Shown here: in pieces, positions 7,849 through 15,924 of the stretch
Numbering within the stretch: the first letter of the stretch is position 1
Layout: each line of letters starts with the position of its first letter
Origin: Thermodesulfobacterium sp. TA1
GTDB lineage: Bacteria > Desulfobacterota > Thermodesulfobacteria > Thermodesulfobacteriales > Thermodesulfobacteriaceae
DNA length: 64,000 nt
Assembly (NCBI RefSeq): GCF_008630935.1
Contig: NZ_CP043908.1
Coordinates: 1,488,001-1,552,000, forward strand
Direction of reading: 5' to 3'
Position numbers and translations under genes: made by a program
The notes under the pieces: generated by a model
Told to the model about the DNA's origin: nothing
What the model saw: the letters and a program-made list of their open reading frames with translations, nothing else
Database searches by the model: none

Positions 7849-9225
7849 CTAAGCCTTAGCCAATTTATAAAGCATTTTTTGTATAAACCCCATACTCATA
7901 GAGGGTTTAGGTTGCCCTCCTCCGTTGATACAACCTCCAGGACAAGTCATTACTTCTATAAAGTGATATGGACTTTTCCCTTTAAGCACCTCTTCTAATA
8001 CAGGCTTCAAATGAGCTCCATCACATCCAATACCGTTTATGGTACACACTTTAAACTTATACTCTTTAGCATTAAAAACCTTTTGATATTCAGGCCTCAA
8101 AGGTATGGTCAGAGTAGCTCTCACAATAGGATTAGTAAGCCCTCTTACATCTTGGAATTCCCATTCCATAGAGGTAGGAGACGGTGATTTTCCAGAAAGC
8201 ACATGAAAAGCAAACCTAACCGCCGCCTCCATCACCCCTCCGCTTACTCCAAAAATAGTTGCTCCTCCTGAATACCACATAAAATCTTTAGGAAACCTTT
8301 CTTCTGGTAAATTCATAAAATCGATATTAAGCCGTCTAAATACCTCAGCAAGGTCTCTTGTAGTAAGCACAGCATCTACGTCTCTCATGGCTTCGTTTTT
8401 ATGGTACCTTCCTGCTGAATTAAACTCAGGTCTAAAAGCCTCAAAAATTTTAGCAGTACAAGGCATAACCCCTACAGTATAGATCTTCTCGACTGAAACC
8501 TTCCACACAGCCTTAGACCCATAAGTCTTAGCGGTTGCTCCTGCCATCTGCTGAGGAGACTTACAGCTCGAAAGATAAGGCAAAAGATCAGGATAGTAAA
8601 TTTCTGCATACCTTACCCAACCAGGGCAACAAGAAGTAAATTGAGGTAGTGGTTTATGCTTAAACTCCTCTACATCAAGTTCTATTTTTTTATCCCAAAG
8701 AAAAACAGGAAGTTTTTTTAATCCAGCATGGGCGGCAATTCTTGCTAAAAGCTCGGTTCCTTCTTCTAAAATAGTCTGGTCGGCTGCAAAATTATTATCG
8801 TAAATCTCAAAACCAGCCTTTTTAAGGGCTCTCCAAAGCTTTCCTACGGTTAAAGTTCCAGGTTTAGCCCCAAATTCCTCGGCTATGGCCACTCTTACTG
8901 CAGGAGCTATGATAGCAACCACCTTCGTTTGTTTGTCCTTTAACTTGCCTACTACCTCATCCACAAAGCTCATCTGTTCTATAGCATCAAAAGGACAATT
9001 AACCAAACACTGCCCACAGATTATACATCTATCAAAATCAATAGAATGCTTTTCTCCAAGATTACCATTGATAGCTTTAGCAGGACAGACGCTCTTACAG
9101 GTGTCACATCCCACGCATAAATCTTCATTAATCCTAAGGATACCCTTAAGTTCCCCTTTCCTATAAGTTCCAACATCTTGAGTTATCCCTTTTTCTGCTT
9201 TAAAAGTTCTAACCTTGCCCACCAT
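7849..9225 (-). CDS. hydA: [FeFe]-hydrogenase large (catalytic) subunit, periplasmic type
   Basis: This subunit catalyses reversible H2 oxidation at an H-cluster. Two [4Fe-4S] ferredoxin motifs (C37/C40/C43/C47 and C67/C70/C73/C77) lead to the catalytic domain. The three signatures are FTSCCPGW (C199 as ligand, C200 as the usual proton-relay cysteine), MPCTAK (C256) and EVMTCPGGC (C428, C432). Length is 458 residues, slightly longer than the Desulfovibrio large subunit because of an N-terminal extension. It is paired with the Tat-tagged small subunit immediately downstream, so the enzyme probably faces the periplasm and takes up H2. Confidence 0.93.
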   Translation of the reverse strand: MVGKVRTFKAEKGITQDVGTYRKGELKGILRINEDLCVGCDTCKSVCPAKAINGNLGEKHSIDFDRCIICGQCLVNCPFDAIEQMSFVDEVVGKLKDKQTKVVAIIAPAVRVAIAEEFGAKPGTLTVGKLWRALKKAGFEIYDNNFAADQTILEEGTELLARIAAHAGLKKLPVFLWDKKIELDVEEFKHKPLPQFTSCCPGWVRYAEIYYPDLLPYLSSCKSPQQMAGATAKTYGSKAVWKVSVEKIYTVGVMPCTAKIFEAFRPEFNSAGRYHKNEAMRDVDAVLTTRDLAEVFRRLNIDFMNLPEERFPKDFMWYSGGATIFGVSGGVMEAAVRFAFHVLSGKSPSPTSMEWEFQDVRGLTNPIVRATLTIPLRPEYQKVFNAKEYKFKVCTINGIGCDGAHLKPVLEEVLKGKSPYHFIEVMTCPGGCINGGGQPKPSMSMGFIQKMLYKLAKA

Positions 9226-9248
9226 ATTTTTACCTCCTAATCTGTGTT

Positions 9249-11012
9249 TTATCCTCTACGGGTGTAATGGGTATGTAAAAGTTTGTGAGATTTTTCTCCA
9301 AGAGGCTCTCTTAAAAATTCTTGATAAATTGCCTGAACTTCTGAATTTTCATGGCTCTTCCTGATAGGTAATTTTCTATCCCTCTCATAAATTCCTCTAA
9401 TACGCTCTTCTCTAGCTTCTACAGTAGTAGGAATAGGTTGACCTCCACCTCCTATACATCCTCCAGGACAAGCCATTACTTCTATAAAATGATAATCCTT
9501 TAACTCACCTTCTCTTATTTTATCCATCAACCTTCTTGCCGCACCTAAGGAATGGGCTACCAAAACCTTTACCGTTAACCCGTTCATCTCAACTACAGCC
9601 TCTTTAATATCTTTCATACCCCTTACTTCTTCGAAATCAAGCTTAGGCAAAGTCTTTCCTGTAACCACTTCATAGGCTGTCCTTAAAGCTGCCTCCATCA
9701 CCCCTCCGGTAGCCCCAAAAATTTGAGCAGCACCGGTACCTTCTCCCATAATAGGATCATAAGGACTATCTGGAAGGTTCGCAAAATCTATCCCAGCCTC
9801 TTTAAACATCCTGATGAGTTCTCTTGAAGTAAGCACCACATCTACATCTCTGGAAATATTAGGATTATTCCAATACTTTCTGGCAGAAACCATCTCAGGA
9901 CGAGCTGCTTCATACTTCTTGGCAGTACAAGGCATGATAGAAACCACAAAAATGTCCTCAGGATTTATTCCTTTCTTTTCTGCATAATAGGTTTTTGCTA
10001 TTGCTCCAAACATCTGCTGTGGAGACTTACAGGTTGAAAGATGAGGTATCAGGTCAGGATAAAACTCTTCAACAAACTTAATCCATCCAGGAGAACACGA
10101 AGTAAACTGAGGAAGCACTCCATCGTTTTTAATCCTATGGATTAATTCGTATCCTTCTTCCATAATAGTAAGGTCAGCAGACCAATTAGTATCAAAAACT
10201 GCATCAAACCCAAGCATTTTAAGTGCGGTAACCATTTTTCCTGTAATGTCTGTACCGCGAGGCAACCCAAAAGCCTCACCGATGGTTACATGGGTTGCAG
10301 GTGCAGTTTGAACCACTACATGTTTTTTGGGATCTTTCAAAGCCTCCCAAACTAAATAAGTATCGTCTTTTTCTACAATCGCCGCCGTAGGACACACCAA
10401 AGCACACTGCCCACAAGCTACACACTTGGTTTCAATAAGGGGTTTGCCACCCAAAGGTCTTACTATTGCCTCAAACCCGTTACCATAAATCTCTAACACA
10501 TCAACCGTTTGTAAAACTTTACAAGCAGTAATACATCTTTGACACAAAATACACTTGTTAGGATTTCTTACGATAGAAGGAGAAGAATCATCTATTTCAT
10601 AAGTTTTTTTCTCCCCTTTTGGTCTTATCTCTCTTATATTGAGTTCAGCACATAAAGCTTGTAACTCGCATATTCCATTTTTAGAACAAGTAGGGCAGTC
10701 CAAATGATGATCACTTAACATAAGCTCAAGGTTCATCTTTCTTGCAGAAAGCACCCTTGGAGTATGCGTATAAACCACCATTCCCTCTTCTACCGGGGTA
10801 TTACAAGATGAAACCAAATCGTTTTTACCCTCGATCTCAACCACACAAACTCTACAAGCACCTACATCATGTTTTATATGACGCAACCCTACCCCGTCCA
10901 AATAACAAAGAGTAGGAATCTTTATCCCTACCTTTTTAGCAGCCTCTAAAACGGTTATCCCTTCAGGAACTTTAACGGTTATTCCATCGATGGTTAATTG
11001 CACTTCTTTCAT
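9249..11012 (-). CDS. multi-cluster [FeFe]-hydrogenase, HndD/HydA-like, fused small-subunit domain
   Basis: A 587-residue monomer-type hydrogenase, probably cytosolic (no signal). In order: [2Fe-2S] plant-type domain (C36, C53, C56, C70), a His/Cys [4Fe-4S] site (H103, C106, C109, C115), two ferredoxin clusters (C154-C164 and C197-C207), and the H-cluster domain (C306, C362, C515, C519). The C-terminal small-subunit-like tail ends LLHTHYTRRG. The architecture matches subunit D of NADP-reducing hydrogenases and HydA of electron-bifurcating ones. The flavin subunit (HydB/NuoF) and NuoE-like partner of those complexes are not adjacent. Residue 307 is Ser where the second hydrogenase has Cys. Confidence 0.92.
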   Translation of the reverse strand: MKEVQLTIDGITVKVPEGITVLEAAKKVGIKIPTLCYLDGVGLRHIKHDVGACRVCVVEIEGKNDLVSSCNTPVEEGMVVYTHTPRVLSARKMNLELMLSDHHLDCPTCSKNGICELQALCAELNIREIRPKGEKKTYEIDDSSPSIVRNPNKCILCQRCITACKVLQTVDVLEIYGNGFEAIVRPLGGKPLIETKCVACGQCALVCPTAAIVEKDDTYLVWEALKDPKKHVVVQTAPATHVTIGEAFGLPRGTDITGKMVTALKMLGFDAVFDTNWSADLTIMEEGYELIHRIKNDGVLPQFTSCSPGWIKFVEEFYPDLIPHLSTCKSPQQMFGAIAKTYYAEKKGINPEDIFVVSIMPCTAKKYEAARPEMVSARKYWNNPNISRDVDVVLTSRELIRMFKEAGIDFANLPDSPYDPIMGEGTGAAQIFGATGGVMEAALRTAYEVVTGKTLPKLDFEEVRGMKDIKEAVVEMNGLTVKVLVAHSLGAARRLMDKIREGELKDYHFIEVMACPGGCIGGGGQPIPTTVEAREERIRGIYERDRKLPIRKSHENSEVQAIYQEFLREPLGEKSHKLLHTHYTRRG

Positions 11013-11038
11013 GCTTTCACCTCCATTAATTCAATTTT

Positions 11039-11866
11039 TTACAAAGAGACCACTTTATCCCATCCAGGATGTCCTGGGATGTTTTCTTTACAAATACCTT
11101 CTTTATGAGCCAATATATCTTCATAACAACAATTAAGGGCATATTTAACAGCCTTACCTGCAAGCCTCCCAAGGTCACACTTACTAGAATAACCTATGTC
11201 TTCTGCTAAAAGGTGAAGAAGTCTCTCAGCTTCTCCATTTATACTCCCTGATAAAATACCTGATAAAACCTCTTGAATTCTTTTTGTACCAATTCTACAA
11301 GGAATACACTGAGCACAGGAGTTTTTTTGCACAAAGTCCAAGAAAGAAAGAACTACCTCAGTCATACATTTGGCTTCGTTCCAAAAAACCTTACCTGCAG
11401 AACCAACCGCAGCCACCACTCGACTAAGCTCTTTCCAATCGATTAGATGGTTTCGTTCAATTTTGATAGGTCCTAAAGACCTAATCTTTTCGGTAAATTC
11501 CGTTGCTACTTGAGCAAACTTCAAACCCTCTGCCCCAGAAATCCATTCAAGCCTAACCCTTTCCTTTTCAATCCCTAAAACCTCTAAAAACCTTTGTAAA
11601 AGATTGTATCTACGATGGGCATAGTAGTTACCGTACCGGTAATGACAATCCCCAGGATGACATCCTCCGATAAGCACCCCATCTGCCCCACTAAAAAAAG
11701 CGTGAAAAACAAACTCAGGCTCTACCCTTCCAGAACAAGGCACCCTTACAATACAAACATTAGAAGGATAGGAATATCTTAAAGAACCAGCCAAATCAGC
11801 CCCAGCATAGGTACACCAATTACAAGCAATAACGATTATCTTAGGTTCAAATCTTTGACACATCAT
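11039..11866 (-). CDS. MvhD-like electron carrier fused to a NuoF-type [4Fe-4S] domain
   Basis: This 275-residue protein joins two modules. Residues 1-130 resemble the MvhD/hydrogenase delta subunit that links hydrogenases to heterodisulfide reductases, with C15, C18, C44, C69 and C74 as probable [2Fe-2S] ligands. Residues 165-250 resemble the C-terminal cluster domain of NuoF/HndC: the SCAQCIPCRIG motif gives C184, C187 and C190, and C230 is the likely fourth ligand. No FMN- or NAD-binding domain is present. As the first gene of the operon it probably wires the cytosolic hydrogenase to another redox enzyme. The second ATG (11863) has better spacing from AAGGAGGG than the first. Confidence 0.8.
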   Translation of the reverse strand: MMCQRFEPKIIVIACNWCTYAGADLAGSLRYSYPSNVCIVRVPCSGRVEPEFVFHAFFSGADGVLIGGCHPGDCHYRYGNYYAHRRYNLLQRFLEVLGIEKERVRLEWISGAEGLKFAQVATEFTEKIRSLGPIKIERNHLIDWKELSRVVAAVGSAGKVFWNEAKCMTEVVLSFLDFVQKNSCAQCIPCRIGTKRIQEVLSGILSGSINGEAERLLHLLAEDIGYSSKCDLGRLAGKAVKYALNCCYEDILAHKEGICKENIPGHPGWDKVVSL

Positions 11867-11922
11867 CTCCCTCCTTAGATAACTTAGCCTAATCTATTTT
11901 TCTCTTTGTATTACAATTTTTA

Positions 11923-11951
11923 AAAATATGTTATTTAATTTTAAAAGTCAA
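11923..11951 (-). promoter_or_regulatory. candidate sigma-70 promoter of the [FeFe]-hydrogenase operon
   Basis: Read on the minus strand, TTGACT (11951-11946) and TATTTT (11928-11923) are separated by 17 bases. The predicted start near 11916 gives a leader of about 50 bases before the first gene of the operon at 11866. The region is very AT-rich, so chance matches are possible. Confidence 0.45.
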
Positions 11952-12168
11952 ATCTTTTTATTCTCAATTATTAAAAATTTTTAACTATTTTTCCTAATTT
12001 TTTAAATTATTCTGCAATTTTTCACATATTTTTTAGTTTTATAATATTTTCATGCTAAATAAATCGTCTGTTTTGGTCCTTTACGCTTGGGAACTTCTAA
12101 GCAAATCAAGTTAAGTGATAAAATAAAACTTAAGGTCCTACTTAGCTCAGGTGAAAAATAAAAAAGGT

Positions 12169-12196
12169 TTGGTTATTTTTTAAAAAAGGTTATAAT
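12169..12196 (+). promoter_or_regulatory. candidate sigma-70 promoter, nearly leaderless, for the YihY gene
   Basis: TTGGTT (12169-12174) and a perfect TATAAT (12191-12196) are separated by 16 bases. The ATG at 12207 lies only 11 bases beyond the -10 box, so the transcript would start within about 5 bases of the start codon. No ribosome binding site precedes the ATG, consistent with near-leaderless translation. Confidence 0.5.
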
Positions 12197-12206
12197 AAGA
12201 TGGGCT

Positions 12207-13337
12207 ATGTATAAGGAATCTTTTTCTTTTCTTAAAGCTTTCTTTCAAAAAATCTTAAAGGATGAGGTTTTGGTCTATGCTCAGGGACTTTCTTTTAATA
12301 CCGTTTTAACCCTTATCCCCTTATTAGGCCTTATCTTGTCTGTGGCTAAAATTTTTATTCCATCAGAAAAAATATTAGACCAACTGTTGGTTCAAATAAC
12401 CCAATATTTAACCCCTGAAGCTACTCAAAAGGCAACCCAGTTTTTGATTAAACTAATTAAAAAGCTTGAAACTTTTCCCTTAGGAAAGTTTAGCATTTTG
12501 TTTTATTTTTTAATGAGTATCGGCCTTTTGTTTCAGATAGAAGACATCTTAAATAAAATCTTCGAAAGCAACAAAAGGCGAAATATTTACCAAAGGGTAC
12601 TTTTCTTTTGGCTTTGCATCACCCTTACCCCTTTTATTTTTGTAGTACCCTTTATTTTTTCTTCTTACATAGGAAAATTTTTTATTGTTTTAAATTTTTT
12701 ATTTTTAGTCCTTTTCTTCTTTTTAATCTATCTTTTCTTTCCTGCTAAAGATGTACCTAAAAGAGAAGCACTTATCGGTGCAATTTTTTCTACTTGTCTT
12801 TGGTTCACAACCTCTTATCTTTATTCGGTCTATGTTAAGTATGCGGTAGGTTATTCTAAAATTTATGGGTCTTTAGCCGCTTTTCCGCTTTTTTTAGTTT
12901 GGATTTTTATCAACTGGGTAGTCTTTCTTTTAGGGGCTGAGCTTATCGTGTTCTTAGAAAAAAAGGGTTGGGAGTTAGACACTGAAAAAGTCCCTAAAAA
13001 TCTTTTTACCTTGTTTGTGATGTATCTTTTAGGGAAAAGTTTTTATTCTGAAGGACCGTTAGAGATTTATACTCTTTGTCAAAACCTTAAAATTTGTCCT
13101 ATAGAGTTGGAAACCATTTTACAAAACCTTGAAAACCAAGGCTTAGTAGTGTTTAAAGAAGGTAAGGTTTTCTTAGCCAAAGCCCCAGAAAAAATAAGCC
13201 TCTTAGAGGTCTTAACCTTAGAAATCAAACCCTACGAAGAAGATCTTCCTAAAATCTTTCCTGAAGACTTCGTAAAAAAACTTACTCTCTGGAAAGAACA
13301 AACCCCTCATTTTACTCTAAAAGACTTTTTAAACTAA
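12207..13337 (+). CDS. YihY/BrkB-family inner membrane protein
   Basis: A polytopic membrane protein of the YihY/BrkB family, once mislabelled ribonuclease BN; its molecular role is unsettled. About six helices span residues 30-250 and include the family's QGLSFNTVLTLIPLLG start and the later YSKIYGSLAAFPLFLVWIFI element. The remaining 125 residues are soluble and resemble the winged-helix-like C-terminal extension found in some members. Its neighbours are the hydrogenase operon on the other strand and the pilus operon downstream, so it appears to be a single-gene unit. Confidence 0.85.
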   Translation: MYKESFSFLKAFFQKILKDEVLVYAQGLSFNTVLTLIPLLGLILSVAKIFIPSEKILDQLLVQITQYLTPEATQKATQFLIKLIKKLETFPLGKFSILFYFLMSIGLLFQIEDILNKIFESNKRRNIYQRVLFFWLCITLTPFIFVVPFIFSSYIGKFFIVLNFLFLVLFFFLIYLFFPAKDVPKREALIGAIFSTCLWFTTSYLYSVYVKYAVGYSKIYGSLAAFPLFLVWIFINWVVFLLGAELIVFLEKKGWELDTEKVPKNLFTLFVMYLLGKSFYSEGPLEIYTLCQNLKICPIELETILQNLENQGLVVFKEGKVFLAKAPEKISLLEVLTLEIKPYEEDLPKIFPEDFVKKLTLWKEQTPHFTLKDFLN

Positions 13338-13416
13338 TTACTAAAGGAGATATATTTATCAAATAAATAAACTTTAATATAAATAGCTTAACAATAAAAA
13401 AATTGTAAATATTAAG

Positions 13417-13445
13417 TTGACAAATTTTATATTAACGCTTATTTT
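13417..13445 (+). promoter_or_regulatory. sigma-70 promoter of the MSHA-type pilus operon
   Basis: A consensus TTGACA (13417-13422) is followed after 17 bases by TATTTT (13440-13445). It lies 33 bases upstream of the pilin ATG at 13479, which has a strong GGGGGGG-type ribosome binding site. Confidence 0.6.
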
Positions 13446-13478
13446 GTTACAATAAAAGCAAAATTAAGGGGGGGGATT

Positions 13479-14087
13479 ATGAAAAGTAAGGGTTTTACTT
13501 TGGTAGAATTAGCGATTGTGTTGGTTATTATTGGTATCATCTTAGGGGCAGTGCTTAAGGGACAAGAATTGATATATAATGCTAAAGTAAAGAGGGTTCA
13601 AAGCCAAATAAAAGAATTCGCTGCAGCTTTTTATACCTACTATGATAAATATGGTTATTACCCTGGAGATGACCCAACTGCTTCTAATAAATGGTCAGGG
13701 GCTCCTAACGGAAACGGAGATGGATTGGTAGCTGGAGGATATTGTGACAATGCTGGTGAAGAATCTTGTTATATTTGGAGGCATCTAAGATATGCTAATA
13801 TAATAAGTGGAGATCCTAATGAATCAACTCCTGCTAACCTTCTTCCTAAGCATATCTTTGGAGGATCGATCGATATGTTTACCGGTACTTATACTATCGG
13901 TGGTCAAACAAGGTCAGGATTATGGCTTACCCTTAGAAACATAGAAGCTCAAGCCGCAGAAGCTATTGACCGAGCTATGGATGATGGTAAATGCACAACC
14001 GGTTCTATAGCTCGTTATGCAGGAACATCTTGCAATGGTAATAATTATCCTTCTTCTGGATATTTAGACATATGGCTAAACTTATAA
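13479..14087 (+). CDS. type IV-pilin-like protein, probable major pilin of MSHA-type pilus
   Basis: The prepilin leader MKSKG is followed by FTLVELAIVLVIIGI: cleavage after G5 would expose F6 as the methylated residue with Glu at +5, the standard type IV pilin signature. The hydrophobic helix is followed by a globular domain with two cysteine pairs, for a total of 202 residues. It is the first gene of an 11-gene pilus operon and is separated from the next gene by a hairpin that could leave it the most abundant product. No prepilin peptidase is encoded in the window, so processing depends on an enzyme from elsewhere. Confidence 0.85.
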   Translation: MKSKGFTLVELAIVLVIIGIILGAVLKGQELIYNAKVKRVQSQIKEFAAAFYTYYDKYGYYPGDDPTASNKWSGAPNGNGDGLVAGGYCDNAGEESCYIWRHLRYANIISGDPNESTPANLLPKHIFGGSIDMFTGTYTIGGQTRSGLWLTLRNIEAQAAEAIDRAMDDGKCTTGSIARYAGTSCNGNNYPSSGYLDIWLNL

Positions 14088-14103
14088 ACTAAACGTTAAA
14101 TCT

Positions 14104-14123
14104 CTCCCCTTTAAAGGGGGAGG
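14104..14123 (+). promoter_or_regulatory. hairpin between the two pilin genes, attenuator-like, overlapping a ribosome binding site
   Basis: CTCCCC (104-109 of this kilobase block, 14104-14109) pairs with GGGGGAG (14116-14122) around a TTTAAA loop, and TTTAATTTT follows. This could partly terminate transcription after the first pilin. The 3' arm GGGGGAGG is also the only ribosome-binding sequence upstream of the ATG at 14136, so folding would also hide it. Both effects would lower expression of the lectin pilin relative to the first pilin. Confidence 0.45.
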
Positions 14124-14135
14124 TTTAATTTTAAC

Positions 14136-15917
14136 ATGAAGAATTTTGAAAAGAAATTTTCTAAAGGTTTTACCCTCATAGAAATAGCTATCGTGTTAGT
14201 TATTTTGGGTTTACTTATAGGTTTAGGGGCAAGCTTAGTAGGTGTACTTACCCAGAGAGCAAAAATCACAGAGGCCAGAGAAGTTGTTAATGCGGCGGTT
14301 GAATCCTTAATAGGTTTTGCCACCCAAACAAACAGACTTCCCACTCTGTTAGAATTTTCAAGAACTATAAGAAATCCAAATGATCCATGGAATAAGCCTC
14401 TAAATTACTTTGTTGATCCTTCTTTAACCTCTAACCCAAACCATCCAGCAGAAGGAATATGCGGTAAAAAAACTACCAATCTAATAGTTTGTACAGACAC
14501 TAATTGCAATTTTCAAATTCCTAATGTAGCTTTTATTGTCGTAAGTGGTGGTCCTAACTATAATATCCAAACAGGAAATTTAACCAATCCTCCCTGTCCT
14601 ACAGGGAAGACATGTTATAGAGTTTATCCTCAAGGGACTCAAAATATAGATGATTATCCATATGATTTTACCAGACCCGAAGAGTATGATGATATAGTAA
14701 AATGGGTAACCTTAGAAGAATTAAGAATTAAAATGGGGTGTCAAGGAGCCCAACTTAAAATTCTAAACAATGAACTCCCTTATGGTTATGTGAATACTAT
14801 CTATAATGCTATAATTTATGCAGAAGGTGGGGTACCTTTTACCAACGGAAATGGAAAGTATAAATGGTGTGTAGAAGTAAACGGAACTCTACCAGGAATA
14901 AACTTAACCCCCACCGCTACCTCAAACAATTGTACGGCTTTACCTGAAAATTCTTGGGGACAGGCAGACTTTCTCACTTTAACCGGTACTCCTAACCAAA
15001 GTGGTAGTTTTTATTTAAGTATTTTTGTAAGAGACGATCAAGACCAATCAGGTAACAACGACAATATAGCTCAAAAAACCCTTATACTTACGATAAATCC
15101 TCAAACATCTTCTAATTCCACGGGTACGATAGGAGCTCAAATATCCTTTGCCGACAACATAAACCAATTTCAAGAAAATGAAAATAATCCCTCTGCGGTT
15201 CAAGTTATCGGAAATACTTTGTTATTAGGAGGGAACACAGGAAATACATATGGATGTTTTTGGTTCCCTTCTTCTTACACCTTAAACGGTAAAAAACTGA
15301 GAGCTTATTTTAAGTTTAAGTTTCTTACAGTTGATACCTCTCCTTATTCTACAGGTTATGCAGATGGTTTTACTTTCGCGGTAGTTGATGGCAATATGCC
15401 AACTAATGTCTGTGGAAGTGCTGGAGAAGGGCTTGGATTTTTAGGTTTAAATTATGACTCTATAGCCGTAGAATTTGATGTTTATCCAAACTCAGGAAGA
15501 AATGATCCTATAAATTACAACCATGTAGCTATCGTGAAAAGAGGGACGGTTACTCATAATACTTATACCTTAATGGGAGATAATCCAAGTTGTACGTCTA
15601 ATGGATGTTATAGAACCAATGTTACAACCTGGTTAGAAGATGGAATTGAACATACGGCAAGAGTTGAAATACATACAGGGTGTAATCCATCTTGTAATAA
15701 CTGCGGAAATAATCCTCAAAACTATGCTCTTTTAAAGGCCTGGATTGACTGTAGTAACTGTAATGATTTAACCCAAGACTATGCCTCAAACCCTACGATT
15801 CAACACTGTTTTCAATTACCTCAAACAATGTCTTCTGTTAAGTTTGGTTTTACTGAAGCAACCGGAGGTAGAAATCAAAATATTGAAATCAAAGATTTTG
15901 GAATAGGTTTTTATTGA
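14136..15917 (+). CDS. pilin-like protein carrying a C-terminal L-type lectin domain
   Basis: A 593-residue fusion. The prepilin leader is cleaved at G11/F12 (GFTLIEIAIVLVI, Glu at +5). Residues 45-200 form a pilin-like globular part and 210-322 look like an Ig-like (putative He_PIG-type) domain. Residues 330-593 resemble a legume/L-type lectin: YADGFTFAV (D410), VEFDVYPN (E446, D448, N452) and NHVAIV (N462, H463) match the carbohydrate- and calcium-binding positions of that fold. Many cysteine pairs suggest extracellular disulfides. It probably sits at the pilus tip as a sugar-binding adhesin; that role is inference. Confidence 0.8.
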   Translation: MKNFEKKFSKGFTLIEIAIVLVILGLLIGLGASLVGVLTQRAKITEAREVVNAAVESLIGFATQTNRLPTLLEFSRTIRNPNDPWNKPLNYFVDPSLTSNPNHPAEGICGKKTTNLIVCTDTNCNFQIPNVAFIVVSGGPNYNIQTGNLTNPPCPTGKTCYRVYPQGTQNIDDYPYDFTRPEEYDDIVKWVTLEELRIKMGCQGAQLKILNNELPYGYVNTIYNAIIYAEGGVPFTNGNGKYKWCVEVNGTLPGINLTPTATSNNCTALPENSWGQADFLTLTGTPNQSGSFYLSIFVRDDQDQSGNNDNIAQKTLILTINPQTSSNSTGTIGAQISFADNINQFQENENNPSAVQVIGNTLLLGGNTGNTYGCFWFPSSYTLNGKKLRAYFKFKFLTVDTSPYSTGYADGFTFAVVDGNMPTNVCGSAGEGLGFLGLNYDSIAVEFDVYPNSGRNDPINYNHVAIVKRGTVTHNTYTLMGDNPSCTSNGCYRTNVTTWLEDGIEHTARVEIHTGCNPSCNNCGNNPQNYALLKAWIDCSNCNDLTQDYASNPTIQHCFQLPQTMSSVKFGFTEATGGRNQNIEIKDFGIGFY

Positions 15918-15924
15918 AAATTAT

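Larger units (their letters stand above)
11867..12206. other. intergenic region between divergent hyd operon and YihY gene
   Basis: About 340 AT-rich bases without a convincing gene. It holds candidate promoters for both directions (11923-11951 minus, 12169-12196 plus). A 20-codon reading frame at 12052-12114 has no ribosome binding site and was not called. No RNA structure was recognised. Confidence 0.6.

Noticed and set aside
12052-12114. A 20-codon frame in the hyd-YihY intergenic region
   Set aside because: No ribosome binding site, no conserved feature and too short to support.
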